DNA from: CAZPQK01 sp964588695
GTDB lineage: Bacteria > Krumholzibacteriota > Krumholzibacteriia > WVZY01 > JAKEHA01
Direction of reading: 5' to 3'
Assembly (NCBI GenBank): GCA_964588695.1
Contig: CAZPQK010000008.1
Coordinates: 94,131 to 158,130, forward strand
Length of the DNA: 64,000 nt
Shown piece by piece: positions 42,780 to 50,092 of this stretch. Position 1 is the stretch's first letter. The number at the start of each line of letters is the position of its first letter. Below the pieces are notes generated by a model, which made no database searches, was not told the origin of the DNA, and saw only the letters and a program-made list of their open reading frames with translations. The position numbers and the translations under genes were made by a program.

Positions 42780-44600
42780 TTATCGAGAAAGACGAAGAAT
42801 AACTCCGCCCGAACCCACCACCACGACATCGTCGCTTCCGGTTCCGTCAACCTCTCGCAACTGGGTGTCTGTCGGCCCAGAACCGTTGGCCCAAACGTTG
42901 TTCCACGCGACTCCGTCGTACTCCGCAAGAAAACCGCTGAAACCAACCCGCACTGCGCTCGAGGGCGAAAACCACTTGAAGCCCCAGGTATCCTGCGATG
43001 GGTCTTGAAATTGAATCTCCCAACCTTCGCCGTCAAACTCCAACACCCGTCCTCCACCGTGTCGCGCGCGCGGCACTTCTGGCGCTGCCGCTTCAACCGC
43101 AACAAAAACCAGATCGCTTCCGAACCCTTCGATGTCTTTGTAGTACACCTCTCCGGGCGACCCATCGATCGTGATCGCCGACCACTTGACGCCGTCGTAG
43201 TACGATGCCGCGCCGTCGTCACCCACCACGTAGATATCGTCAAGCGCGCTTCCCCATATCTCGCGCAGCGTCGCAGTGGTATTGCTCACCTGCGCCACCC
43301 AGCCGGCTCCCTGGTCCCGAAGTATCGTTCCGCCCACGCCGACGGCGAAACGCGAACCATCCGGCGCGAGCCACAAACCAAGCAAGTCTTCGCCGACACC
43401 GCTGGACTCGAGTTGCCAGGACGCACCGTTGAATTGCAGAATCGTCCCGCCGTGCCCGACCGCGGTAATCTCGCTGACGCTTATGCCTTCTATGTCGTTT
43501 AAGTGCGCGACAACCCCGGTGTCATAAAATTCGACGTTACCGTTAGGCCGCGAGCGAACAATCGTGCCATTGGTCCCCACGGCAAACGCGTCGGAAAGCG
43601 GTGCCATCCACACCGACTCCAACGTTTCCGTGTTGCCTCCGACTTCGTAGTGCCACGACCCGTTATACCGCATCATCGTCCCGGACGAACCCACTGCGAT
43701 AACGTCGCCGTTGGATAAACTCAATGCGTCGAACAGTACTTGATCGGTTGGAGAACTCGACGACATCCATGTTGATCCGTCAAAGTAAAGCACCTCCGCG
43801 CTACCCACTATCCGGACGTCGGTTGCCGATGTGCCCGTGATTGCCCAAGAATCGCCGGATGCCGACGTCGGCGTCGTCCACGAAGCCCCATCGTAATGAC
43901 GCAAAATACCCGCAACCCCGCCGACATAAACGTCGTCGGCCGCGCTGCCCCAGACCGAGAGCAAATTGTTGGTTCCCGCGGCAACGGTGATGTCCTGAGT
44001 CCACGATACCCCGTCGAAACGAAGCAATGAACCGTTGGAACCAACTGCAAATACGTCGTTGGCATTACTTCCCCACACCGCCCATAGCTGCTGGTCGAAA
44101 CTTCCGGTCGACATGGGAGCCCAACTTCCCGCGGTATATCGAACGACAACGCCGACATTTCCAACCGCGTACCAGGTACCCGCGCCATCGCTCCATACCC
44201 CGCGCAGCGCGAGGGTCGTTCCCGATACTTCCTGGTTCCAGTTCGTCCCGTCGAATCGGTAAACCGTTCCCGCGCCGCCGACCATGACAATGTCAGAAGC
44301 GGAAACGCCAAAAATGTCAAAAATGGGTTCGTCAATCGACACGTCGACTTGAGTCCACGACGCACCGTCAAAGTGGAGCAGTTTGGCGGCGCCGGGGGCA
44401 CCGCCGGCGGCGAAGATATTGTCGGGCGCCGAGCCCCAGGCGGACCAGAGGGCGCCTTCTCCGCCTAGCGGGTTAACAAAGCGCCAAGTGGGATCGGACG
44501 GCGGCTGCGGCGGTGGTGGGTTGGTCGGTGTTGTACACGACCAGTTAAGAACCGCAAGGCCAAGAAGCAAGGGTGTTAGTCGGCGCAACAACTCGGGCAT
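42780..44600 (-). CDS. Repeat-rich beta-propeller lipoprotein
   Basis: A 606-residue lipoprotein (LLLGLAVLNWSC lipobox, then a Pro-rich linker). The rest is about twelve copies of a 40-45-residue unit of the form L..VWGS...DV.AVG..G.I.RFDG..W, for example LWAVWGSNANDVFAVGSNGS and REIWGSALDDIYVVGDDGAA. This layout, related to BNR/photosystem-stability-type blades, predicts one or two beta-propellers at the outer membrane. Such proteins are numerous in myxobacteria and related lineages, with no assigned function. A good promoter ends almost at the ATG, so the transcript may be leaderless. Confidence 0.8.
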   Translation of the reverse strand: MPELLRRLTPLLLGLAVLNWSCTTPTNPPPPQPPSDPTWRFVNPLGGEGALWSAWGSAPDNIFAAGGAPGAAKLLHFDGASWTQVDVSIDEPIFDIFGVSASDIVMVGGAGTVYRFDGTNWNQEVSGTTLALRGVWSDGAGTWYAVGNVGVVVRYTAGSWAPMSTGSFDQQLWAVWGSNANDVFAVGSNGSLLRFDGVSWTQDITVAAGTNNLLSVWGSAADDVYVGGVAGILRHYDGASWTTPTSASGDSWAITGTSATDVRIVGSAEVLYFDGSTWMSSSSPTDQVLFDALSLSNGDVIAVGSSGTMMRYNGSWHYEVGGNTETLESVWMAPLSDAFAVGTNGTIVRSRPNGNVEFYDTGVVAHLNDIEGISVSEITAVGHGGTILQFNGASWQLESSGVGEDLLGLWLAPDGSRFAVGVGGTILRDQGAGWVAQVSNTTATLREIWGSALDDIYVVGDDGAASYYDGVKWSAITIDGSPGEVYYKDIEGFGSDLVFVAVEAAAPEVPRARHGGGRVLEFDGEGWEIQFQDPSQDTWGFKWFSPSSAVRVGFSGFLAEYDGVAWNNVWANGSGPTDTQLREVDGTGSDDVVVVGSGGVILRLSR

Positions 44601-44606
44601 ACATAG

Positions 44607-44635
44607 ATTTTAATGTACACCGCAACGTCACGCAA
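44607..44635 (-). promoter_or_regulatory. Sigma-70 promoter of the repeat lipoprotein (possibly leaderless)
   Basis: On the minus strand: TTGCGT (44635-44630), 17 bases, TAAAAT (44612-44607). The expected start, about 7 bases downstream, coincides with the ATG at 44600. There is no ribosome-binding site. Confidence 0.5.
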
Positions 44636-44655
44636 TCACGATGAGCAAGTTTAAC

Positions 44656-44713
44656 GTGAGCAGCGGATAGCAGGTGCGGAAGGGCGCACGGGGAGGGAAG
44701 GACCGCTGCTCAC
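44656..44713. repeat. 58-base inverted-repeat structure downstream of the sigma-54 regulator
   Basis: Perfect 11-bp arms GTGAGCAGCGG (44656-44666) and CCGCTGCTCAC (44703-44713) enclose 36 bases containing a second hairpin (GTGCG/CGCAC). No T tract follows on either strand. It may be a 3' mRNA-stabilising element, a protein-binding site or a mobile small repeat. Confidence 0.75.
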
Positions 44714-44730
44714 TATTCCTTATGGTTCCC

Positions 44731-46473
44731 CTATTTCAAAACAATATTGAACTTGTTAATTTTATTGTGGAGTTGCTGCCGACTAATATCCAAGTCCTTA
44801 GCTGTTTGGGTTACGTTATTGCTGAACGCTCCCAGCCGGTCGGTAATCAACTCGCGTTCGTAAGCCTGCATACACTCCTTTAGCGACCCCTTGACCGGCT
44901 TCTGATCGTCGGATCCCTGTCCCCCATGGGGCTCGCTGAATCGTTTAAGCGGTTCCACCTGGATAACTCCATTCTCCGCAAACATAAAACCAAACCCAAC
45001 CGCTGCCCTCAGTTGGCGCACGTTTCCGTCCCGATAGTCCAACGAAACCAAATACTCCTTGGCCGCGCGTGACAGTCGCGGGGCTTCAACCCCTTCTGAC
45101 GTCGCTTGTCGGGCCAGAAATCGTTCTGCCAGCGGCACAATGTCGTCACGCCGTTCACGAAGTGGTGGAAGCACCACCACCGCGCCGCGCAGACGGTTGA
45201 GCAAGTCCTTACGGAATTTGCCTTCGACAACCGCGCGCTCCAGATCCACGTGGGTTGCGCAAACCAGGCGAACATCCACCTGGCGAACCCGCTCTTCTCC
45301 AAGGCGGCGAACTTCACCGTTCTCCACCACCCGGAGAATCTTGGCCTGAACCGCAAGCGGCATTTCGCCAATCTCGTCCAGAAACAGCGTACCGCCGTGG
45401 GCAATTTCAAAGTACCCGGCTCGATCCGAGTCGGCGCCGGTAAAAGCGCCCTTGCTGTGCCCAAACAACTCGTCTTCGACCAGCGACTGGATCGTGCTGC
45501 AGTTGACGGCCTCGAACGGGCCGGCGCTGCGCTTGCTCTGTCCGTGAATCGCCCGCGCCAGCAATTCCTTACCCGTACCACTCTCGCCGTGTACCACGAC
45601 CGGCACGTTGTGCCGCGCGAAGGTCTGGGTGAACTCAAAGATCTCATGCATCTTCGGGTTGCGACTGAGCATTCCGTACGCTTCGTACTCGCCGGCCAAC
45701 TGATGCCGGAGCGCGCTGTTCTGACTCTCCAGGTCGCGCTGTAGCACGCGAAGTTCGCCGTGCTGCTTGGCATTATGAAGCGCCAGTGCTGCCTGTTCGC
45801 TAAACTTCATCAGGATCTCTTCGGTGCCGAAGATACGATCGCTAAACTGTTTACTATCGGCGTAGATCACACCTAACAACTCGTTGTCGTACACCAGCGG
45901 AAGACACACCGCAGTGTTTATGGAGAGGACGTGGATGCTGTCGGTGTCTTTCAAACCTTCGTCATCGCCCAGATTGGTGTTCACCAACGGACGGCGCGAC
46001 ATGTAAACCGCAGCCACTACCGAATTCGAAAACCGTTCGTCTTCGGGGTCCCAAGGCGATTCCTCCGTGGAACGCGATATTCGCAGCTGCAGGTCACTGA
46101 CCGTCCCGGTGTTGCCTTCGTTTAACATCAGGAAGCCGCGATCGCACGCTGCCAGCGCTACCACGTTGTCAACGATTGCGCTCAACACTTCGTCGAGTTC
46201 CAGCGTCGAATTGATCTTCGCGGTTACCCGGTGGAGCGCCATCATCGCCTGGTAGTTGCGCTTTAACTCCTGCAGGTGGTTTTCCAGTTCCACCACCTTG
46301 CTATCCGGACGGCGAGTTTCGTTGAACTGGTCCAGCCGATCCAAGGCGCTGGAGCCCTCCTGCCGGCGTCGCTGCGCGAGACCCGGCTTCGAATTCTGTT
46401 TGTCACGTTTATCCGCGTCGGAAAGATTTCCGGATTGCTCCGGATCTCCCGATTTCGGTAATCCGTCTGCCAT
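44731..46473 (-). CDS. Sigma-54-dependent regulator: GAF, AAA+ and Fis-type DNA-binding domains
   Basis: A 580-residue activator. After a charged N-terminal coiled-coil region (about 40-75) comes a GAF domain (about 80-235) with CDRGFLMLNE, then the AAA+ domain: Walker A GESGTGKE (296-303), the sigma-54-contacting loop GAFTGA (342-347), Walker B GTLFLDE (361-367) and LLNRLRGAVVVLPPLRERRD. The C terminus (about 535-580) is a Fis-type helix-turn-helix (NNVTQTAKDLDISRQQLHNK). No receiver domain, so the signal is a small molecule or partner sensed by GAF. A sigma-54-type promoter and a 29-residue peptide gene lie directly upstream and are likely targets. Confidence 0.95.
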   Translation of the reverse strand: MADGLPKSGDPEQSGNLSDADKRDKQNSKPGLAQRRRQEGSSALDRLDQFNETRRPDSKVVELENHLQELKRNYQAMMALHRVTAKINSTLELDEVLSAIVDNVVALAACDRGFLMLNEGNTGTVSDLQLRISRSTEESPWDPEDERFSNSVVAAVYMSRRPLVNTNLGDDEGLKDTDSIHVLSINTAVCLPLVYDNELLGVIYADSKQFSDRIFGTEEILMKFSEQAALALHNAKQHGELRVLQRDLESQNSALRHQLAGEYEAYGMLSRNPKMHEIFEFTQTFARHNVPVVVHGESGTGKELLARAIHGQSKRSAGPFEAVNCSTIQSLVEDELFGHSKGAFTGADSDRAGYFEIAHGGTLFLDEIGEMPLAVQAKILRVVENGEVRRLGEERVRQVDVRLVCATHVDLERAVVEGKFRKDLLNRLRGAVVVLPPLRERRDDIVPLAERFLARQATSEGVEAPRLSRAAKEYLVSLDYRDGNVRQLRAAVGFGFMFAENGVIQVEPLKRFSEPHGGQGSDDQKPVKGSLKECMQAYERELITDRLGAFSNNVTQTAKDLDISRQQLHNKINKFNIVLK

Positions 46474-46524
46474 GGCAAGTTCCCTCGTTTTGGGCCGGCC
46501 CCTTGCCTTACCGACCCCCCGTGC

Positions 46525-46558
46525 AAAAAAAAGAGCCCACGCGTAGTGCGCGGGCTCT
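46525..46558 (-). terminator. Intrinsic terminator of the 29-residue peptide gene
   Basis: On the minus strand: AGAGCCC then GCGCACTACGCGT then GGGCTCT, one mismatch in an otherwise 11-bp stem, followed by eight T. It separates the small gene from the sigma-54 regulator gene. Confidence 0.9.
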
Positions 46559-46574
46559 AAGGACCTCTATGGTC

Positions 46575-46664
46575 TTACCAGATGCTTTTACCCCAGGTGC
46601 TCTTTCCAAGGACAGCGAGAATGCTGAGGATGAGACCAAGGTTGCTAATAATGGTATAACGCAT
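46575..46664 (-). CDS. 29-residue hydrophobic peptide
   Basis: ATG 46664 has GGAGG at a nine-base spacing. It opens 29 codons reading MRYTIISNLGLILSILAVLG, then KSTWGKSIW, then TAA. The first 20 residues could form one membrane helix; the end is basic and carries a repeated aromatic pattern (TWGKSIW). A strong terminator lies 17 bases after the stop. Upstream are a near-consensus sigma-54 element and a separate sigma-70 promoter. The ribosome-binding site, terminator and dedicated promoters together make a real small gene likely. I do not recognise the peptide. It could be a membrane stress peptide, a regulator of a membrane protein or a secreted signal. Confidence 0.78.
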   Translation of the reverse strand: MRYTIISNLGLILSILAVLGKSTWGKSIW

Positions 46665-46966
46665 GGGGTTGACCTCCGTTTTGTCTGAACCCGAACTTGA
46701 AATTTATCTCCCGCTTAATTTTCGACTCTCCCCAGAGTCTTTTTGCCCTTCCGCATTGCCTGCTACAGTACCTCCCTATTGCGAGGGACGTGCCATAGTT
46801 CCTGATAGTGGGCAATTGTTTCCGACAATCTTCTAAGCTGTGTGTTCACAACTAGTTATTGATTCGAAATTCTTGCCGTTTCTCAGCGAGGCGAAAGGTA
46901 GCGAGATGCAACTGTAAAGTTCGGTTGACGCCTTTAGCGTCCCCATGCTTCCCGATCGCGTAAGGT
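46665..46966 (-). promoter_or_regulatory. 300-base control region and leader of the 29-residue peptide gene
   Basis: No gene is visible here. Small hairpins on the minus strand include GACGC/GCGTC (near 46930), ATTGT/ACAAT (near 46810), CCCT/AGGG (near 46783) and GACTCT/AGAGTC with a GGGG loop (near 46730). A 37-codon frame from an ATG near 46945 has no ribosome-binding site and is unconvincing. The region separates the sigma-70 promoter from the sigma-54 element and the peptide gene. Confidence 0.5.
46780..46795 (-). promoter_or_regulatory. Sigma-54 (-24/-12) promoter
   Basis: Minus strand TGGCACGTCCCTCGCA. It matches TGGCACG-N4-TTGCA with one difference, and the invariant GG and GC are exactly 10 bases apart. 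The start point would be near 46769, giving a leader of about 105 bases before ATG 46664. A sigma-54 activator gene lies 300 bases downstream on the same strand. Confidence 0.7.
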
Positions 46967-46996
46967 ATTATATAGCAACACTTGCTTGATAGTCAA
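46967..46996 (-). promoter_or_regulatory. Strong sigma-70 promoter
   Basis: Minus strand TTGACT (46996-46991), 18-base spacer, TATAAT (46972-46967), 11 of 12 consensus bases. Transcription would run leftward from about 46960 through the peptide gene. Confidence 0.75.
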
Positions 46997-46998
46997 AT

Positions 46999-47024
46999 AT
47001 TCTTTACGTGCTGTCTTAAAGAAT
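46999..47024. repeat. Palindromic operator-like repeat beside the sigma-70 promoter
   Basis: ATTCTTTA (46999-47006) and TAAAGAAT (47017-47024) form a perfect 8-bp inverted repeat with a 10-base spacer, two bases upstream of the -35. It also follows the DJ-1 stop at 47033. Position fits an activator or repressor site. Confidence 0.5.
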
Positions 47025-47032
47025 TGACAGTT

Positions 47033-47608
47033 TTAGGCGGGTTTTGGGACAACCATACGGGCGGCCAGGTCATCCGCGGTGTTTTGGTCGACAAGGCGTG
47101 ACACCAGAGCCAGGGCGAACGGGATAGCTGTCCCAACGCCGCGGCTGGTGATGAATTGCCCGTCAGAGACGACCGGAGCGGTTTGGTAGTCGCATTCGTC
47201 CATTTCGGACGCGTGGGCGGGATGGCTTGTGGCCTTGACCCCGAGTAGAATCCCGGCGGCATTGAACACCGTCGGAGCGGCGCAGATCGCCCCCAGGAGC
47301 TTACCTTTCTTGTGGGCCTTCAGGACCAGGTGGCGCAGGTCGTCGTTACGCAGCAGATTCACCGTTCCCGGCATTCCTCCCGGGAGCACGAGCGCCTGCA
47401 GATCCTTGGTCTTGATCCATCCAATGGGACGATCCACGCGGACGGCGATGTCGTGAGCTCCCATCGCCCACAACGCGCCGGACGCGTCCGAATCCGGGTC
47501 CACGCCCGCGACGACGACATCTATGTCTGCCCGTCGCAGTACATCTATTATGGTCACCGCTTCGGTTTCCTCGAATCCCCTGGCCAGAGGAACCACTACC
47601 GTAGGCAC
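47033..47608 (-). CDS. DJ-1/YajL-family protein
   Basis: A 191-residue cytosolic DJ-1 protein. The reactive cysteine is C109 in GAICAAPTVFNAAG and the partner Glu is E16 in GFEETEAV. LVLPGGMPGTVNLL and TSRGVGTAIPFALALV are standard. The family is linked to protein or nucleotide deglycation and to methylglyoxal and oxidative stress; the exact activity is debated. Start GTG 47608 has a strong GGAGGT. It differs from the exported DJ-1 protein at 8444-9136 in lacking a signal peptide. A single gene. Confidence 0.92.
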   Translation of the reverse strand: MPTVVVPLARGFEETEAVTIIDVLRRADIDVVVAGVDPDSDASGALWAMGAHDIAVRVDRPIGWIKTKDLQALVLPGGMPGTVNLLRNDDLRHLVLKAHKKGKLLGAICAAPTVFNAAGILLGVKATSHPAHASEMDECDYQTAPVVSDGQFITSRGVGTAIPFALALVSRLVDQNTADDLAARMVVPKPA

Positions 47609-47725
47609 TGCTTACCTCCACATGCGTTGACCCCAGGCGTCGAAGGGGCTATCTTTCGGCAAGTATTCCCCACCTGAGACCTATCCAAGAATACCCCAAG
47701 AAGACGCTCGAGAGAGGAATTTAAC

Positions 47726-49066
47726 ATGCGCCTTTGGAACCGCCTAACGGCCGTCGCGCTTATACTTGTCATCACCTCGGCAAGCACCGGCTGCGAAGAA
47801 AGCGCCGCTCCGGAACTTCCGTCACGGATTCGAATCGTCTCGGGCGACGGGCAGTACACCAAGGTGGGAACCCAAATGCAATTTCCCCTCGTGGTTCGAC
47901 TCTTCTATGCCGACGGTAGCGCGGCCATGGCCTATCGCGTGGAGTTCGCCGTTGCCAACGGCGATGCCAGCCTATCGACCGGCGCCAGCGAAACCAACGG
48001 CCAGGGCGACGCCAGCACGATGGTCACCGCGGGAGCGGCGCTGGGAACCATCCGCGTGCGCGCGACCATCAGCGGCACTAACAACTCTGTGCTCTTCGAG
48101 CTGGAATCGGGTGACTTCTTTTGTCCAGAAGAAGACCCTTCGTTTAGCCCCGATTTCATAAGTGATCGTCTACTCCTGGCGACGCGGTTTTCGTCACTGA
48201 ATACCCAGGCAGGTTCGCCTGTTTCCGGCATCGTCCGGCTCGATCCCGGCATCGGCCAGGTGGCGCCGCAGTCCGTTCGACAGTTCGACGAAGAGTTTTC
48301 GCTGGTATTACCCTGGGACATCGCGCCGTCGCGGAGCGGCGACGTCTACCTGGTGCAAACGGATTTTCTTGACGAAATACTTAAAGTGGAGAACACCGGA
48401 TCCACTGCTCACTTCGCCACAATGGAAGCAATTGGCGGACTCGCAGAGGTGGCACCACATCCAGCGACCGTGCTGGCCGGTTGCGACGCGATGGGGCCAT
48501 TCGTGATCGGCTGCCGCGACACGCTGATGCGCTTTGACGAAGCCAGCTATACCGGCGACGGCACCGACAAGTGTAACGACGACGCGGTTGCCGTGCACCC
48601 GACAACCGGTGACATATTCTTCATCGACCTCAGCGACAACACGCTTCGACGCTTGCCGATGACCGACATCACTCCATCGGGCCCCAGCGAAGTCCTGGCA
48701 ACACTTACGTCGGAGGAAGCCAACGGGGTCAATGGCATGGCGTGCAATGATGCGGGTGATATCTACTTGTTGGTGGAAAGCAACACGGTAAAGGCGATCC
48801 TGGTGGTAAACACCAGCGGAACGCCGACGGTATCAACTCTGGTGGATTTCTTTTCGCGCGGTGCAGGAGCCGCGGCCGGCGTGCAATCCGACCTGGCACT
48901 GAATGATCAGTTCGAATTCTTGTACACCGTCGACACCGAAAACGATCTGATTCTGCTTTTTGACGTCGGGCAGGACAATCTGTTCGAACTCGTCCCCACA
49001 ATTGCCGACGCGGTTTCCCAACCGGGGACCAGCGGTGAACGGGTGGGATTGATGGTGACGCCATAA
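47726..49066 (+). CDS. Lipoprotein with Ig-like and propeller regions
   Basis: A 446-residue lipoprotein (VALILVITSASTGC lipobox). Residues about 33-125 look like a bacterial Ig-like (Big) domain: RIRIVSGDGQYTKVGTQMQF, ... VEFAVANGDASLS, GQGDASTMVTAG, RVRATISGTNNSVLFEL. The rest contains NHL-like propeller segments (GDVYLVQTDFLDEILKVENT, DDAVAVHPTTGDIFFIDLSD, LFEFLYTVDT-type blades). AGAGAGGA precedes the ATG. A single gene convergent with purM and only 7 bases from it, without a visible terminator. Function unknown. Confidence 0.78.
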   Translation: MRLWNRLTAVALILVITSASTGCEESAAPELPSRIRIVSGDGQYTKVGTQMQFPLVVRLFYADGSAAMAYRVEFAVANGDASLSTGASETNGQGDASTMVTAGAALGTIRVRATISGTNNSVLFELESGDFFCPEEDPSFSPDFISDRLLLATRFSSLNTQAGSPVSGIVRLDPGIGQVAPQSVRQFDEEFSLVLPWDIAPSRSGDVYLVQTDFLDEILKVENTGSTAHFATMEAIGGLAEVAPHPATVLAGCDAMGPFVIGCRDTLMRFDEASYTGDGTDKCNDDAVAVHPTTGDIFFIDLSDNTLRRLPMTDITPSGPSEVLATLTSEEANGVNGMACNDAGDIYLLVESNTVKAILVVNTSGTPTVSTLVDFFSRGAGAAAGVQSDLALNDQFEFLYTVDTENDLILLFDVGQDNLFELVPTIADAVSQPGTSGERVGLMVTP

Positions 49067-49073
49067 AGGCCGG

Positions 49074-50081
49074 CTAAACCAGAGTAACGTCGCGATTCCC
49101 CTCGACGATTTCTCCGACGTGGTAGATGGGTAGATTAGCAACCGTGTCGGGCAGACTGGCGTCGTTCTTCGCGACGAACAGCATTCCCATCCCCATGTTA
49201 AAAACCCGGTACATTTCGGTCGCGTCCACTGCCCCCTTGTCTTGCAGATAACTAAACACGGGTGGGATAGGACAAGCAGATCGATCGATTCGTGCCGCGC
49301 ACCCTTCCGGTAATACTCGCGGCAGGTTTTCGACAACACCGCCTCCGGTGATGTGCGCCATCGCCCGAACAGGTGTTTGCTCCATGATTGCTTCCATGGC
49401 GGGAAGGTAACTGCGATGCACTTCCAGCATTACCTCGGCAACGGTCTGGCCAATCTCGGGAATGGTGTCATTCACGCTTAGCCCGCATTCTCCAAACACA
49501 ATCGACCGCGCCAATGAATAACCATTTGTGTGAAGGCCACTGGACGGCAGTGCAAAAATTCGATCTCCCACCTCGACCTCGGAGCCATCTATCACGCTTT
49601 CGCGTTCGACGATTCCGACAATAGTGCCAGCCAGGTCAAAATCGTCACCCTGATAAAGACCCGGCATCTCGGCGGTTTCTCCACCGATTAGTGCGCAGCC
49701 ATTCTCCTGACATGCTTTACCTAACCCGCCGACGATGTCCGCGATCATTTGCGGTTCCAGGCGACCGGCTGCCACATAGTCGAGAAAAAACATCGGCCGC
49801 GCGCCTTGCACCAGTATGTCATTTATACAGTGGTTGACCAGGTCCTGCCCAACCGTGTCATAGACCCCGGCCATTTGCGCTACCATTATTTTGGTACCGA
49901 CTCCGTCCATGCTGCTAACCAGCACCGGGTCGCGGTAGCCTGCAGGGATAGCGAACAACCCACCAAACGCGCCGACGTTTGACAGCACCCGTGGCCCCCA
50001 CGTTGCTTTAACGGCCGCCGACATTCGTCGATTCGCTTCGTTAGCCTTATCAATGTTTACGCCGGAATCTTCGTATTTCAT
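49074..50081 (-). CDS. purM: Phosphoribosylformylglycinamidine cyclo-ligase PurM
   Basis: A 335-residue AIR synthase that closes FGAM to AIR in purine synthesis, using ATP. Landmarks: MKYEDSGVNIDKANEANRRM at the N terminus, DGVGTKIMVAQMAG, VNHCINDILVQGARPMFFLD, ALIGGETAEMPGLYQ, ALPSSGLHTNGYSLAR and HITGGGVVENLPRVLPEG. Near the usual length. Last gene of the minus-strand run that begins at 59498; 11 bases after the HD-GYP gene. No other pur gene in the window. Confidence 0.96.
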   Translation of the reverse strand: MKYEDSGVNIDKANEANRRMSAAVKATWGPRVLSNVGAFGGLFAIPAGYRDPVLVSSMDGVGTKIMVAQMAGVYDTVGQDLVNHCINDILVQGARPMFFLDYVAAGRLEPQMIADIVGGLGKACQENGCALIGGETAEMPGLYQGDDFDLAGTIVGIVERESVIDGSEVEVGDRIFALPSSGLHTNGYSLARSIVFGECGLSVNDTIPEIGQTVAEVMLEVHRSYLPAMEAIMEQTPVRAMAHITGGGVVENLPRVLPEGCAARIDRSACPIPPVFSYLQDKGAVDATEMYRVFNMGMGMLFVAKNDASLPDTVANLPIYHVGEIVEGNRDVTLV

Positions 50082-50092
50082 GTAAGTCTCTT

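Noticed and set aside
46845..46950. A 37-codon minus-strand frame in the peptide leader
   Set aside because: No ribosome-binding site and no sequence character of a protein.
46665..46960. Cyclic-di-GMP (GEMM) riboswitch in the peptide leader
   Set aside because: A GACGCTAAAGG segment looked similar, but the paired GEMM core and tetraloop receptor are not present.
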